Assembly (NCBI RefSeq): GCF_000328475.2
Contig: NC_026488.1
Location: 310,001 to 374,000 of the forward strand
Origin: Mycosarcoma maydis
Taxonomy: Eukaryota > Basidiomycota > Ustilaginomycetes > Ustilaginales
Direction: 5' to 3'
Length of the DNA stretch: 64,000 bases
The translations under genes and the position numbers were made by a program. Below, piece by piece: positions 1 through 8,613 of the stretch. The notes under the pieces are model-generated. The model saw only the letters and a list, made by a program, of their open reading frames with translations, searched no databases and had not been told where the DNA came from. Each line of letters opens with the position of its first letter. The first letter of the stretch is position 1.

Positions 1-2
1 CG

Positions 3-1850
3 AACGAGGGCGAGCAGCAGGATCGAGACTTGGATTCTCTCCAACTCGAAGCACAGAATGCAGAAGAGCGAGATGCGATCGTCCAGGCAACGCGTGTGGC
101 GGCTTTGCTCCGCGCTGGCGTTCACAACATGACGGATGGCCACGACGACTTAGCTTCCAAGCATATCGTGGTCGATGATCTACCACGCATGCCGCGCCCC
201 CCGACGTTGGCTTCGACCAAGTCCACCTCGCCCAAAGCATCATCCTCGAACCCATTTTCAGCTCCATCATTGCCGCCCATGCCGACGTCATTGGTGTTTG
301 GAGGCGCAGCGTCGGCAATGGCTGCATTCGAAGCGAAACGAAAGCAAATGCAGGCTTCGTCCCAGTCAAGTTTTGCGTTATGCCCTTCAGACAGAATCGG
401 CAGCGTAGCCAATGCCAATGCCAGTGCCAGTGCCAGTGCTAGTGCCAAACGTGTTGGCAAGAGGCCTCGATCCTCCTCGCCTTCATCGAGCAGCGAAAGC
501 AGCTCAGACTCTTGTTCCACCAGCGAAAGCGATTCCGACTCTTGCTCAGACTCTTGTTCCTCCAGCGAAAGCGATTCCGACTCCTGCTCAGACGATACTG
601 GTTCCACCGATTCCGGATCAGAGTCAGATTCCGAATCGTGCAATTTATCTTGCGATTCGTCCACGAGCTCGTCCGACTCAGCTCCAAGCGAACAACCGAC
701 GCGCTACGATCGTCCGAGAACGTGGTCAACATCACCGCGGGCTGTGCCACCAGGCCAAGGACTGAACCGCACCAAGCGTCGAAACGCGATGCGTCGGCAT
801 AAGCTCAAGATGCTTCGGGATGCCGAGAATGTGGTTCAATTCGAGAACGCACGCCGTCGTGCGGAGCTGGCGCAAGGCGGCGTCGACCATGTCGGACCAG
901 TGGGATGGGTGGAGGACAGGGAGGGAACGATGCAGATTGAGCATGTCTCTGATCGCTCACGTGTTCATGATAGCGCGTTGATCAGTGTCAAAGATGAAAT
1001 GCCTCCTGGAAGTGGCACGTTCGGGATGGACGTATTCTCTGCTGCTCGAGACTCGAACGTAGCGCAGAGCAAGAGGAAGCGTCAGGAGGAATTGACGCCA
1101 TCGAGCGTGGATGATGCTGCAGCACACCTCGCGTCCAGGTGGCAAGACAGGCAATCGAGTGATCCAATGCACGGCGTTCAAGTTCCGTACAACGTACATA
1201 TCCGACATGTGGACTGTCAAGCTTACTACGACTCACAACTGGCGGTGCTGCAAGATGTGCTGCAAGGCGAGGCCGAAGCAGTTGGGCGAGTGGTGCGATC
1301 CAGCAGACGCCGAAAGAAGACGCTTGATGATGAGCAGGCGGAATCCGAGAATGCGGATCTTGACTACTCATCGGTGGAGGGAGAGATGCAAGATCGAGGA
1401 CGACCAAAGAGGATCAAGATCGAGTCGGTGACGCCGAGGATCGGCTCGAGCCCGGTCGGTGCTGCTGAATCGTCGACGATCCGGTTCGGCGCACCTGCGC
1501 CTCTTGGTGAGCGCTCCGACATGGATATTGAACGCACATGGCTGCAGCTCAAGCAGACCTACCAGCCGTCCGACATCGCTTGTTGCACACGCATCGACGC
1601 ATCCACGGTCGACTTGGCGCACCTCGAACCAGGGTTCGGTCTGATATGGCAAGCTCTGGCTTTGCATCCGCTTCGCCAAACGCCAGAGATCATGTGGCAT
1701 GTCGGCATTGTTTCTAGCACATCACCCCACATACAGCTGCACTCGCTCGGGCCATTGCACGAATCGCGTTCCACACACTGGCACCACTACGAACCCGTCG
1801 AGATGGTCTGGCAAAATCCGCCCTCCCCGGTCCTGTATCGGTTCGCTTAA
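3..1850 (+). CDS. Coilin-like nuclear protein, 3' part (5' end outside window)
   Basis: The reading frame is open to the left window edge and has no ATG at its apparent beginning, so the gene starts upstream. What is visible is a Ser/Thr-rich N-terminal part, an Ala-Ser run from a CCAGTG hexamer repeat (about 412-448), and a long Ser/Asp/Glu acidic tract (about 485-680). A basic segment follows with the motif PPGQGLNRTKRRNAMRR. The C-terminal ~100 residues are rich in aromatic residues, with W and H near the end. A Ser/acidic tract, a basic PPGQ..R/K segment and a C-terminal domain of this kind recall fungal coilin-like proteins, whose C-terminus is an atypical Tudor fold; coilin organises Cajal bodies and snRNP maturation. 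This is inferred from a motif and general architecture only. It converges on PAT1. Confidence 0.5.
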   Translation, partial: NEGEQQDRDLDSLQLEAQNAEERDAIVQATRVAALLRAGVHNMTDGHDDLASKHIVVDDLPRMPRPPTLASTKSTSPKASSSNPFSAPSLPPMPTSLVFGGAASAMAAFEAKRKQMQASSQSSFALCPSDRIGSVANANASASASASAKRVGKRPRSSSPSSSSESSSDSCSTSESDSDSCSDSCSSSESDSDSCSDDTGSTDSGSESDSESCNLSCDSSTSSSDSAPSEQPTRYDRPRTWSTSPRAVPPGQGLNRTKRRNAMRRHKLKMLRDAENVVQFENARRRAELAQGGVDHVGPVGWVEDREGTMQIEHVSDRSRVHDSALISVKDEMPPGSGTFGMDVFSAARDSNVAQSKRKRQEELTPSSVDDAAAHLASRWQDRQSSDPMHGVQVPYNVHIRHVDCQAYYDSQLAVLQDVLQGEAEAVGRVVRSSRRRKKTLDDEQAESENADLDYSSVEGEMQDRGRPKRIKIESVTPRIGSSPVGAAESSTIRFGAPAPLGERSDMDIERTWLQLKQTYQPSDIACCTRIDASTVDLAHLEPGFGLIWQALALHPLRQTPEIMWHVGIVSSTSPHIQLHSLGPLHESRSTHWHHYEPVEMVWQNPPSPVLYRFA

Positions 1851-2011
1851 CTGTGCGCCACACTTAGCCTCACCTAACACCTTTCGTCACACAGCCAACG
1901 AGAATACAGTCTTGATTGAACCAAAGCATCTCGCACCGGGTTGATGCTCGAGGAGAAACAAAAAAACACATATAGATTTGGTCGGCCTCGGCGGCCTGAC
2001 TTAGCCCGAGA

Positions 2012-4774
2012 CTAGACGCTGATCTGTGCAGCATCCAGGTTGAGCGCATGAAGCAGCAGGTTGACGTTTCTGATGCGGATGTCTGGATTGAACTCGTCCT
2101 GGACAGCGGCTGGGTTACGTTTCTGCCACTCTTTAGCCGAGATGACGTTTTCGAGGATTTTATCTCTGAGTTCCTGGACGAGGATCTGCTGCTGTGACAT
2201 GTCACTACCGATCGCCAGAGCAGCCATCAGGTTCCACGTCGGTTCGTCTTCCAAATCGACGTTGCGATACTTGCCACCTACGGTGTGTGCGGACAGCTGT
2301 TGACCGAGACCGGAACCCATGTAGTAGCTGACGCCGAAAGGAAGCGACTGTTTTGTGCGAGTTGAGGGGAACAATGACGCCAATTTTCCGTGCGAAGTGA
2401 GCCTCGAGAAGAGCAGTGCAAAGATCTGCTTGAACTGCTCCAGCTCCTCGCTCGGCACATCGCCGAGCTGCTTCAACGTCTCAGCCCTGGACAGGAAGAT
2501 CGTCAAAAACGCCACTCCCGGCCGAGTCTGTGACACCCTGACCGGATCATTCCGCTCCACAAACAGCGCCAGCATGCCCGACACAATCCGCATAGGCGCC
2601 GTACTTGCCATCGCCATCATGCTCGGCACAATCGTCGTCGCAAACGTCTCGGACTGCCTCTCCGCATCGCGTCTCGCCTCGATCTTACTAGCATCGTCAC
2701 TGAGGTCATCCAACAACGGCCCATTTTGAACCACATCGAGCGACTCGAACGATGCAACCACCATGGTCAATGCAGTAAGCGTCTGTTCTTGCGACAGATG
2801 ACGCAGAGCACGCGGCAAAAGCCGCTTGCCCTTGGCCGACGATAGCAGAGAGACAAACGGATGCGGGTCCGAAATCTCGAGCGGCTCCAAAACGCGCAAC
2901 TCGGTCCACAACGTGTTCGTGACAGCGGCTTGCTCGGCCTGATGTGCATCAAACGCGTCCTTGGCCGCGCTCGCCGCATCGTCCTCCGGCTGGATGTCGG
3001 CAGGTGGAGCAGGCGGAGCGTTGCGACGAAGCTGCTCAAGCTGCAGCACCAGATCATAGAGCTTTTCGAGAATACGCAACACCTCGTACTTGGTGAGTGC
3101 CTCACGTCGCAGACCGGCGTTGCCGTTGCCGCCCAGCGAAGCGCCTTCGAGCGCCTGTCGCACCGCATCCCTGGCGTGGCCCGCGTCTGGAGACGCTTCG
3201 CCCGAGACACGCTCCTTGTTGCTGGCTTTCGCAGCGTCGGCCGAGATCTGAAGCATCTGTCTAGGGTTCTTGGTTGAGCTCAGACTGACCCTACCGAGAG
3301 CGCCCGCAAGAGCTGCTCCGGAAGCACTCTTCTCCATCCTCTCCTTGCGACTCTGAACGATGCGTTCCACTTGCTGCTGCATGCGAAGCATGGCATTCTG
3401 CTGCTTGTTGAGCTTCTGCTTGCCCTTGCCACCTTTGCTCAGCTTTTCATTGCCATTGGCATTATCAGCAGCGACGTTGGCCGACGAACCAGGCGGACCG
3501 GGCGGACCAGGCAGACCTGGCCTTCTGGGACCGCCGCGCAGAGCAAAGTAGATGTGCGCGTAGAAGTCATCAGCGTAGGGATCGGCGGTGATAAGCTGCG
3601 AAATCTGGATTCGAGTGATGAAATCCTTGTCCGAGGCCGACATGAGGCCGTTGTACTTGGCCATGGCGTTAATCTTGTCCATCCTGCGCTTGCGTTTAGC
3701 CTCTAGACGCTCGAAATCCGCCATCTGGGCTTGCGCCTTTTCCATCATGAAACGCACCGCATCCTGCTCGGCAGAAGGGGCGCGCTCACGCTGGGCAGGG
3801 TCGAGAAGGCCGGGAAAGTTCTGGGCAACGCTTTCGAGCGAGTCAAACTGCATGGGAGGTGGAAGCGAGAGGATGGATTGCTGAACGAGCGGCGGCATGG
3901 CTTCGAGAAGCGCACGCATCCGGGCAAAATGGGCGGCTTGAGCTTGCTGCTGAGCGGCTTGAATAGAAGCAGGATCGGCATTGAGGCTCAGAGGTGGACT
4001 AGGGCCCATTGGTGGAAGGACAGTTGGAAGGATGGCGGGCGGAGGAGCAATGCGCTGAGCCATGGATTGAGGAGGAGCAACCATGGCATGCTGGGGCTGA
4101 CCGGGTTGCATGGGCGTGACTGCACCGGCCGCACCAGCCGCATATCGAGCGCGCAGTTCAGCTTCGACTTCTTCGACGGTCATGGCTTTTTTGTCGGCGG
4201 GAAGGGGTTGCTGCTGGGCCTGCTGTTTGGCACGCATGGCGAGCATCTCTGCCTCGACTTCTTCGAGCGTCTTTGGCTGAGAACGAGGCTGCTGATGTTG
4301 CGCTTGCGGGGCTTGTTGCTGAGCACCGCGAGTGGCACCAAAGCGAGGGGCGGGGTCGACGAGAAAATCATCCAGGCTGGCGGCAAACTTGTTGGAAGGG
4401 TCAAACTTGGTCTTGGGCTGCTGCTGCTGCGGCTGCGGCTGGGTGGACTGACTGTAGTTGGGCTGGGGCTGCTGAGAAGACGGCGCAGGAGCATGACCGA
4501 AATCAAAGTCCCTTCCAATGTCGACATCACCGAAAGTGTCGTCGTTAAAGTCATCGCCTGACTCATCGAGCTTGTCGCCGAGGCCGTCGTAGCCATCCTG
4601 GCCCCACGTGTAGATCTCTACATCCTCCTGTGCACCGGCAGCAAGGGCCTTGATCTTTGCGTCGAGCGACTCGTCATTGTCGAAAGTGAGGTCGAAAGCT
4701 TTTTGCGACGAGTAGTTGGTGCGATTGGCACGTTGGTCACCGGGGAGCGAGGTGTCGAAGCCAAAGAACGACAT
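2012..4774 (-). CDS. PAT1: Pat1, mRNA decapping activator / P-body protein
   Basis: 920 residues, intron-free. The N-terminus MSFFGFDTSLP and the following acidic DLTF..ES/DDFND region match the conserved start of fungal Pat1 proteins. A Gln/Pro-rich middle follows (poly-Q stretches and PGLPGPPGPPG), then a mid-region with basic residues, then the helical C-terminal domain that in the family binds the Lsm1-7 ring and Dcp2. Pat1 links deadenylated mRNA to decapping and acts in cytoplasmic P-bodies. The start is the first ATG, and the family N-terminus begins exactly there. It shares a 1-kb divergent region with SEC1. Its reverse strand is open over long stretches (for example 3731-4561), which I regard as codon-bias shadow. 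Confidence 0.93.
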   Translation of the reverse strand: MSFFGFDTSLPGDQRANRTNYSSQKAFDLTFDNDESLDAKIKALAAGAQEDVEIYTWGQDGYDGLGDKLDESGDDFNDDTFGDVDIGRDFDFGHAPAPSSQQPQPNYSQSTQPQPQQQQPKTKFDPSNKFAASLDDFLVDPAPRFGATRGAQQQAPQAQHQQPRSQPKTLEEVEAEMLAMRAKQQAQQQPLPADKKAMTVEEVEAELRARYAAGAAGAVTPMQPGQPQHAMVAPPQSMAQRIAPPPAILPTVLPPMGPSPPLSLNADPASIQAAQQQAQAAHFARMRALLEAMPPLVQQSILSLPPPMQFDSLESVAQNFPGLLDPAQRERAPSAEQDAVRFMMEKAQAQMADFERLEAKRKRRMDKINAMAKYNGLMSASDKDFITRIQISQLITADPYADDFYAHIYFALRGGPRRPGLPGPPGPPGSSANVAADNANGNEKLSKGGKGKQKLNKQQNAMLRMQQQVERIVQSRKERMEKSASGAALAGALGRVSLSSTKNPRQMLQISADAAKASNKERVSGEASPDAGHARDAVRQALEGASLGGNGNAGLRREALTKYEVLRILEKLYDLVLQLEQLRRNAPPAPPADIQPEDDAASAAKDAFDAHQAEQAAVTNTLWTELRVLEPLEISDPHPFVSLLSSAKGKRLLPRALRHLSQEQTLTALTMVVASFESLDVVQNGPLLDDLSDDASKIEARRDAERQSETFATTIVPSMMAMASTAPMRIVSGMLALFVERNDPVRVSQTRPGVAFLTIFLSRAETLKQLGDVPSEELEQFKQIFALLFSRLTSHGKLASLFPSTRTKQSLPFGVSYYMGSGLGQQLSAHTVGGKYRNVDLEDEPTWNLMAALAIGSDMSQQQILVQELRDKILENVISAKEWQKRNPAAVQDEFNPDIRIRNVNLLLHALNLDAAQISV

Positions 4775-4982
4775 GGCGTACGGGGGAGGGGAGCAGCGCC
4801 TTGGAGGGCGGCGGTAGGCTTAAATGGGTCGTCCTGAAAAGTGTGTGCTTGGAACCAAGATAAAGGGGTGTTGTGAGCAACGAAGCAAGATCGAATGCAA
4901 TGATGGTCGTACAGAAGTCGTCCCGGATGGGGGGCATGATGAGGTAAGGTGAGGATGTATCGCGCTCAGACGCACCAGCTAA

Positions 4983-5009
4983 ATTCATGATTCACGATTG
5001 TGATTCCAG
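4983..5009. repeat. Degenerate heptamer tract (ATTCACG type)
   Basis: Consecutive units ATTCATG, ATTCACG, ATTGTG, ATTCCAG. It is one of the dispersed intergenic 7-bp-period tracts seen across the window. Confidence 0.7.
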
Positions 5010-5539
5010 CCAGGTCACGTGCTGCTTTTTCAACGGTTGCTGATTTGTGATCGATCGGCTTCGGATACTCGTGACTCTACCGCTGTATGCACGAATCACG
5101 AACATCATGCGCGCGAAGGCACGAGAGCTTTTTGACCATAACGTTATATCAGCCTTAAGGTCTAACACTTTTCCCATTTCCGTGTTCCGTGCTGCGTGCT
5201 GCGTGTTTGGAGTCACGAGTCTTGTGTGGAGGTCGCTGGTCGACAGGAAGCGTGCGCCAAGCGTCGATCTTTGGCGCTGCTGTGTGGATACAAGCAAGGA
5301 GTGCTGTGCTGTACTGTACTGTGCTGTACTGAATTGGTGTTGGTTTGGGTGTTACTAACTATGACTGCATGTGCGATACAGTGTGCGTCAGTTGTGCAGA
5401 AACGCAAGACTAAAGACTGTGTAACTCACGACTACTCTCGCACAACGTCTTCCGAAGCGCCCGTCATCTGAGTTGGCGCGCCCACCTAACCCCACGCTCA
5501 CACTCGAGCTGCACGCACATTCCCAAACCACGATTGACT

Positions 5540-5540
5540 T

Positions 5541-5573
<33 letters not shown>
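5540..5573 (+). repeat. CTCTCA hexamer microsatellite in SEC1 leader
   Basis: Five successive CTCTCA-type units about 200 nt upstream of the SEC1 ATG. It is pyrimidine-only apart from the A of each unit, probably transcribed 5' UTR or core-promoter pyrimidine tract. Confidence 0.75.
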
Positions 5574-5770
5574 ACAACACTCACATTGCCCATCCACGAT
5601 CGCATCACCTTTGCTTTCTCCATCAGCTCACGCTCGGTTCTTGGTTCTCAGTTCTCGGTCCTCGATCTGCTCTCGCTCTCCAACGCTGAACAAGTCGCGC
5701 GTCTTGCTACCATCCACTTACCCTTGTGCATTGATCCATATAACGGCGGCGTAGCTCAGCTTCTGCCAGC

Positions 5771-8380
5771 ATGCCGCCCAAATCGCTCGTCACCACGTTG
5801 CGCGAGCGCTATCTCGGTACCATTCGTTCCGTACAACCGCAATCAAGATGGAAGGTGCTCGTCGTTGATTCATTCACCAAGGAGCTCCTGCAGTCTGTCC
5901 TCAAGATGTACGACATCCTGCAGGAAAACGTAGCTCAGGTGGACAACATCGAGCTCTCGCGTGCTCCGCAGTCGACGCTCGAAGCATGTTACCTTCTCAC
6001 CCCGACCAGCCAAAACGTCGACCGCATCATCCGTGATCTCGCTCCCTCCGAGCCTGGAAAGCAGCCAACATATGCTGCCGGCCACATCTTTTTCGTCGAC
6101 AGTCTTTCGGACGCGCTCGTGCACAAACTCACCTCTTCGCCAGCAGAACCCAAGCTCAGACAGCTTATCGAGCTCTATACCAACTTGTGGGCGCTCGAAG
6201 CACAGGTCTTCTCGCTCAAATCACCCCAAAGCTTTCTGCACCTCTTCGAGCCCATCGGCGGTCTGTACGGTCCCGATTCGATCGAGGCGATGCGCACCAT
6301 CGAGGAGGAGCTGCAATTCTCTACACAGGCAATCCTCAACGTCTGCGTCACGCTCAACGAGTTCCCGTTGATCCGCTACTACAATCCGTCTCACCCACCG
6401 CTCGGTCCGCTCCAGCCGCCCAAGGACGCGGTCAAGTCGCAAACAGCCGCTGCCAACATGTATCAGGGCAGTGCACGCATGGCACGGCTACGAGGCAACA
6501 ACCACGACGCCGGCTTGTCCGGTGCAGGCTCTGGCGGACCCTCTGTCGGTGAACACTTTACCAAGAAGCTTGCCTTGCGTGTGCAGGCGGCGCTCGATCA
6601 GTACATCCGCGACAACGAGCCAAAGATGGAGACCAGCCGACCTCGCAGTGTGCTCTTCATCACTGACCGATCCATGGACACGGTGGCGCCGTTTCTGCAC
6701 GAATTCTCTTACCAAGCCATGTGCAATGATCTGCTTGCCATTCAGGACGGTTCGCGGTACAACTACACATTCTACACGTCCGACGGCCAACGTGAACAGA
6801 AAGAGGCGGTTTTGTCCGACGAAGATAACGTGTGGACCGGTATTCGTCACCTGCACATCGCCGAAGCGATCGACAAGCTCACGCGCGACTTTAAGCAACA
6901 TGCTGGTGAGCAAGGCGCGTTTGCGGACCCGAACTCATCGCTCAACGATATGCGCGACATGCTGGCGTCGTTACCGCACATGCAAGAGATGAAGGAGAAG
7001 CTATCGCTGCATCTCACCATGGCGCAGGACTGCATGAACCGCTTCGAGAAATCCAAGCTGCCCGCACAAGCCATGGTAGAGCAGAATTGCGCTACGCGGC
7101 TCACGCCCGAAGGGCAGAAGCCCAAGACGCTGGTGGAAGAAATGGTGCCGCTGCTCGACGATCGGAGCGTGTCGAATTTGGACAAGGTGCGCATCATCGC
7201 GCTGTACATCATGTACTGCGATGGTGTGCCGGACGAAGACAGGAAGCGGCTCTTCCAGCATGCGCGCTTGGGCAGGTACGAGATGGAGGCTGTCGACAAT
7301 CTGGTGCATTTGGGAACGCAGGTGGTCAAAGACGCGTCGAGTTCTGGATGGGATATGTTTTTCAAAAAGGGCAAACGCAAGCAGCAGCCGGGAGAGAACG
7401 ATTTTGAGCTTAGCCGCTATCAGCCGCTAGTGAAGCTGATGGTGGAGGACCACTTTGCAGGCAAGTTAGAACAGACTACGTATCCGTATGTGCGCGATGC
7501 GCCTGCCGAGACGGCTGCAGGTGCGTTGTCGTTGCCTGTGCAGACGTCGGCGTCCGCTTTGGCGCGCGTGGGTCTCGGTGGAGGCGGAGCTGGTAGCACC
7601 AACGCAGCAGCCGTGTCCGCGAGGACGCAACCCAGCAGTTTGCGAAGTGCCAAGCCTACCTGGCACCAAAAGGGCCGCGGCGGAAGCAATGTTGGTGTCG
7701 AGAGGCTCGAGAACCGTCAGCGCGTATTGGTGTTCATCGCGGGCGGTATGACGTATTCCGAGATGCGCAGTGCGTATCAACTCAGCCAACGCTTGGGCAA
7801 GGATGTGTACATCGGTTCCTCGCACACTTTTACGCCGGAATCGTTTGTAGAGGTGATGAAGCATTTTGGCAAGGCCGGTTCGAGGGACGCTGCTGTGCGG
7901 GGCGCCGACTCTCATTCGCACTCGCACTCGCACTCGCACCCGCATCATCAGCATCACCATTCGGCGGTGAGGTTGCCGGTTGGCGCGACGAAGCTGTCGA
8001 AACCTGACAATGATCGGAGTGCGATTCGGGCAGCATCTATGCAACACGGCGGGTATGGAGCGTCGAATGCAGGGGTAGTGCAGCAGACGGGATATGCTTC
8101 TGCGTCTGCTTCTGCGTCTGCTTCTGCGTCTGCGATGGATCAGGTGACGTATGACCGAAGGTTTCAGACACACGCCAGCACTTCGACAACAGCTTCGGCA
8201 TCGGCTTCGCAGGTGTCGGTTTCGGCGTCGAGTGTTCCGCCTCACGTTGTTAGCGGGCTTGGTGCTGGTGCCAATGGAGCGAGGAGTAGCAGTCCATCGC
8301 CTAGCCAGGCGTCTGATCTCAGTATGCGCTCTAAGGACAAGAAGCGTCTGAAAAACGTATTTGGCTTTAAGAAATCCTAG
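5771..8380 (+). CDS. SEC1: Sec1/Munc18 (SM) family exocytosis regulator
   Basis: 869 residues, no intron. The start MPPKSLVTTLRERYLGTI and the segments WKVLVVDSF, RSVLFITDRSMD and a C-terminal RVLVFIAGGMTYSEMRSAY are typical SM-family blocks. Sec1 binds assembled plasma-membrane SNARE complexes (Sso/Snc/Sec9 in yeast) and promotes vesicle fusion. The SM fold appears to end at about residue 700. Beyond it is a low-complexity tail: a His-Ser repeat (about 714-730, from a CACTCG hexamer array at 7912-7942), an Ala-Ser repeat (about 776-789, TCTGCG/TCTGCT hexamers at 8095-8136), a Ser-rich stretch and a basic end KDKKRLKNVFGFKKS. Yeast Sec1 is about 724 residues, so the tail is an extension. It converges on NEM1. 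Confidence 0.94.
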   Translation: MPPKSLVTTLRERYLGTIRSVQPQSRWKVLVVDSFTKELLQSVLKMYDILQENVAQVDNIELSRAPQSTLEACYLLTPTSQNVDRIIRDLAPSEPGKQPTYAAGHIFFVDSLSDALVHKLTSSPAEPKLRQLIELYTNLWALEAQVFSLKSPQSFLHLFEPIGGLYGPDSIEAMRTIEEELQFSTQAILNVCVTLNEFPLIRYYNPSHPPLGPLQPPKDAVKSQTAAANMYQGSARMARLRGNNHDAGLSGAGSGGPSVGEHFTKKLALRVQAALDQYIRDNEPKMETSRPRSVLFITDRSMDTVAPFLHEFSYQAMCNDLLAIQDGSRYNYTFYTSDGQREQKEAVLSDEDNVWTGIRHLHIAEAIDKLTRDFKQHAGEQGAFADPNSSLNDMRDMLASLPHMQEMKEKLSLHLTMAQDCMNRFEKSKLPAQAMVEQNCATRLTPEGQKPKTLVEEMVPLLDDRSVSNLDKVRIIALYIMYCDGVPDEDRKRLFQHARLGRYEMEAVDNLVHLGTQVVKDASSSGWDMFFKKGKRKQQPGENDFELSRYQPLVKLMVEDHFAGKLEQTTYPYVRDAPAETAAGALSLPVQTSASALARVGLGGGGAGSTNAAAVSARTQPSSLRSAKPTWHQKGRGGSNVGVERLENRQRVLVFIAGGMTYSEMRSAYQLSQRLGKDVYIGSSHTFTPESFVEVMKHFGKAGSRDAAVRGADSHSHSHSHSHPHHQHHHSAVRLPVGATKLSKPDNDRSAIRAASMQHGGYGASNAGVVQQTGYASASASASASASAMDQVTYDRRFQTHASTSTTASASASQVSVSASSVPPHVVSGLGAGANGARSSSPSPSQASDLSMRSKDKKRLKNVFGFKKS

Positions 8381-8613
8381 ATCTCTCGCCTCGATCCATC
8401 CTGCGTATCGGTTGGCGTTGATAGCACTTCTCAAAGCTTGCATGTCGGTGATACGAACCGAGCTTGCACGCGCTCGCGAGACCGACTGCAGTCGCCATCA
8501 CCAACCACGAATTCACAGCCATTTCACCGATCCGTGTGCAAGTCGCCAAGAGTGTGTGCACTGAAGCGTGAAACATTCATACACGCAAACGCGAGCAAAC
8601 AGCCTGATAGCAC

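Larger units (their letters stand above)
4775..5770. other. Divergent intergenic region PAT1/SEC1
   Basis: No convincing gene. It holds a degenerate heptamer tract at 4983-5009 (ATTCATG, ATTCACG, ATTGTG, ATTCCAG), a pentamer-like CTGTA/CTGTG run around 5305-5332, and a CTCTCA hexamer tract at about 5540-5573 that lies in the probable SEC1 5' leader. Pyrimidine-rich leaders just upstream of the ATG are common in fungal promoters. Confidence 0.6.

Noticed and set aside
7466..8443. 325-codon Arg/His-rich minus-strand frame
   Set aside because: Shadow of the SEC1 tail repeats; overlaps a certain gene.
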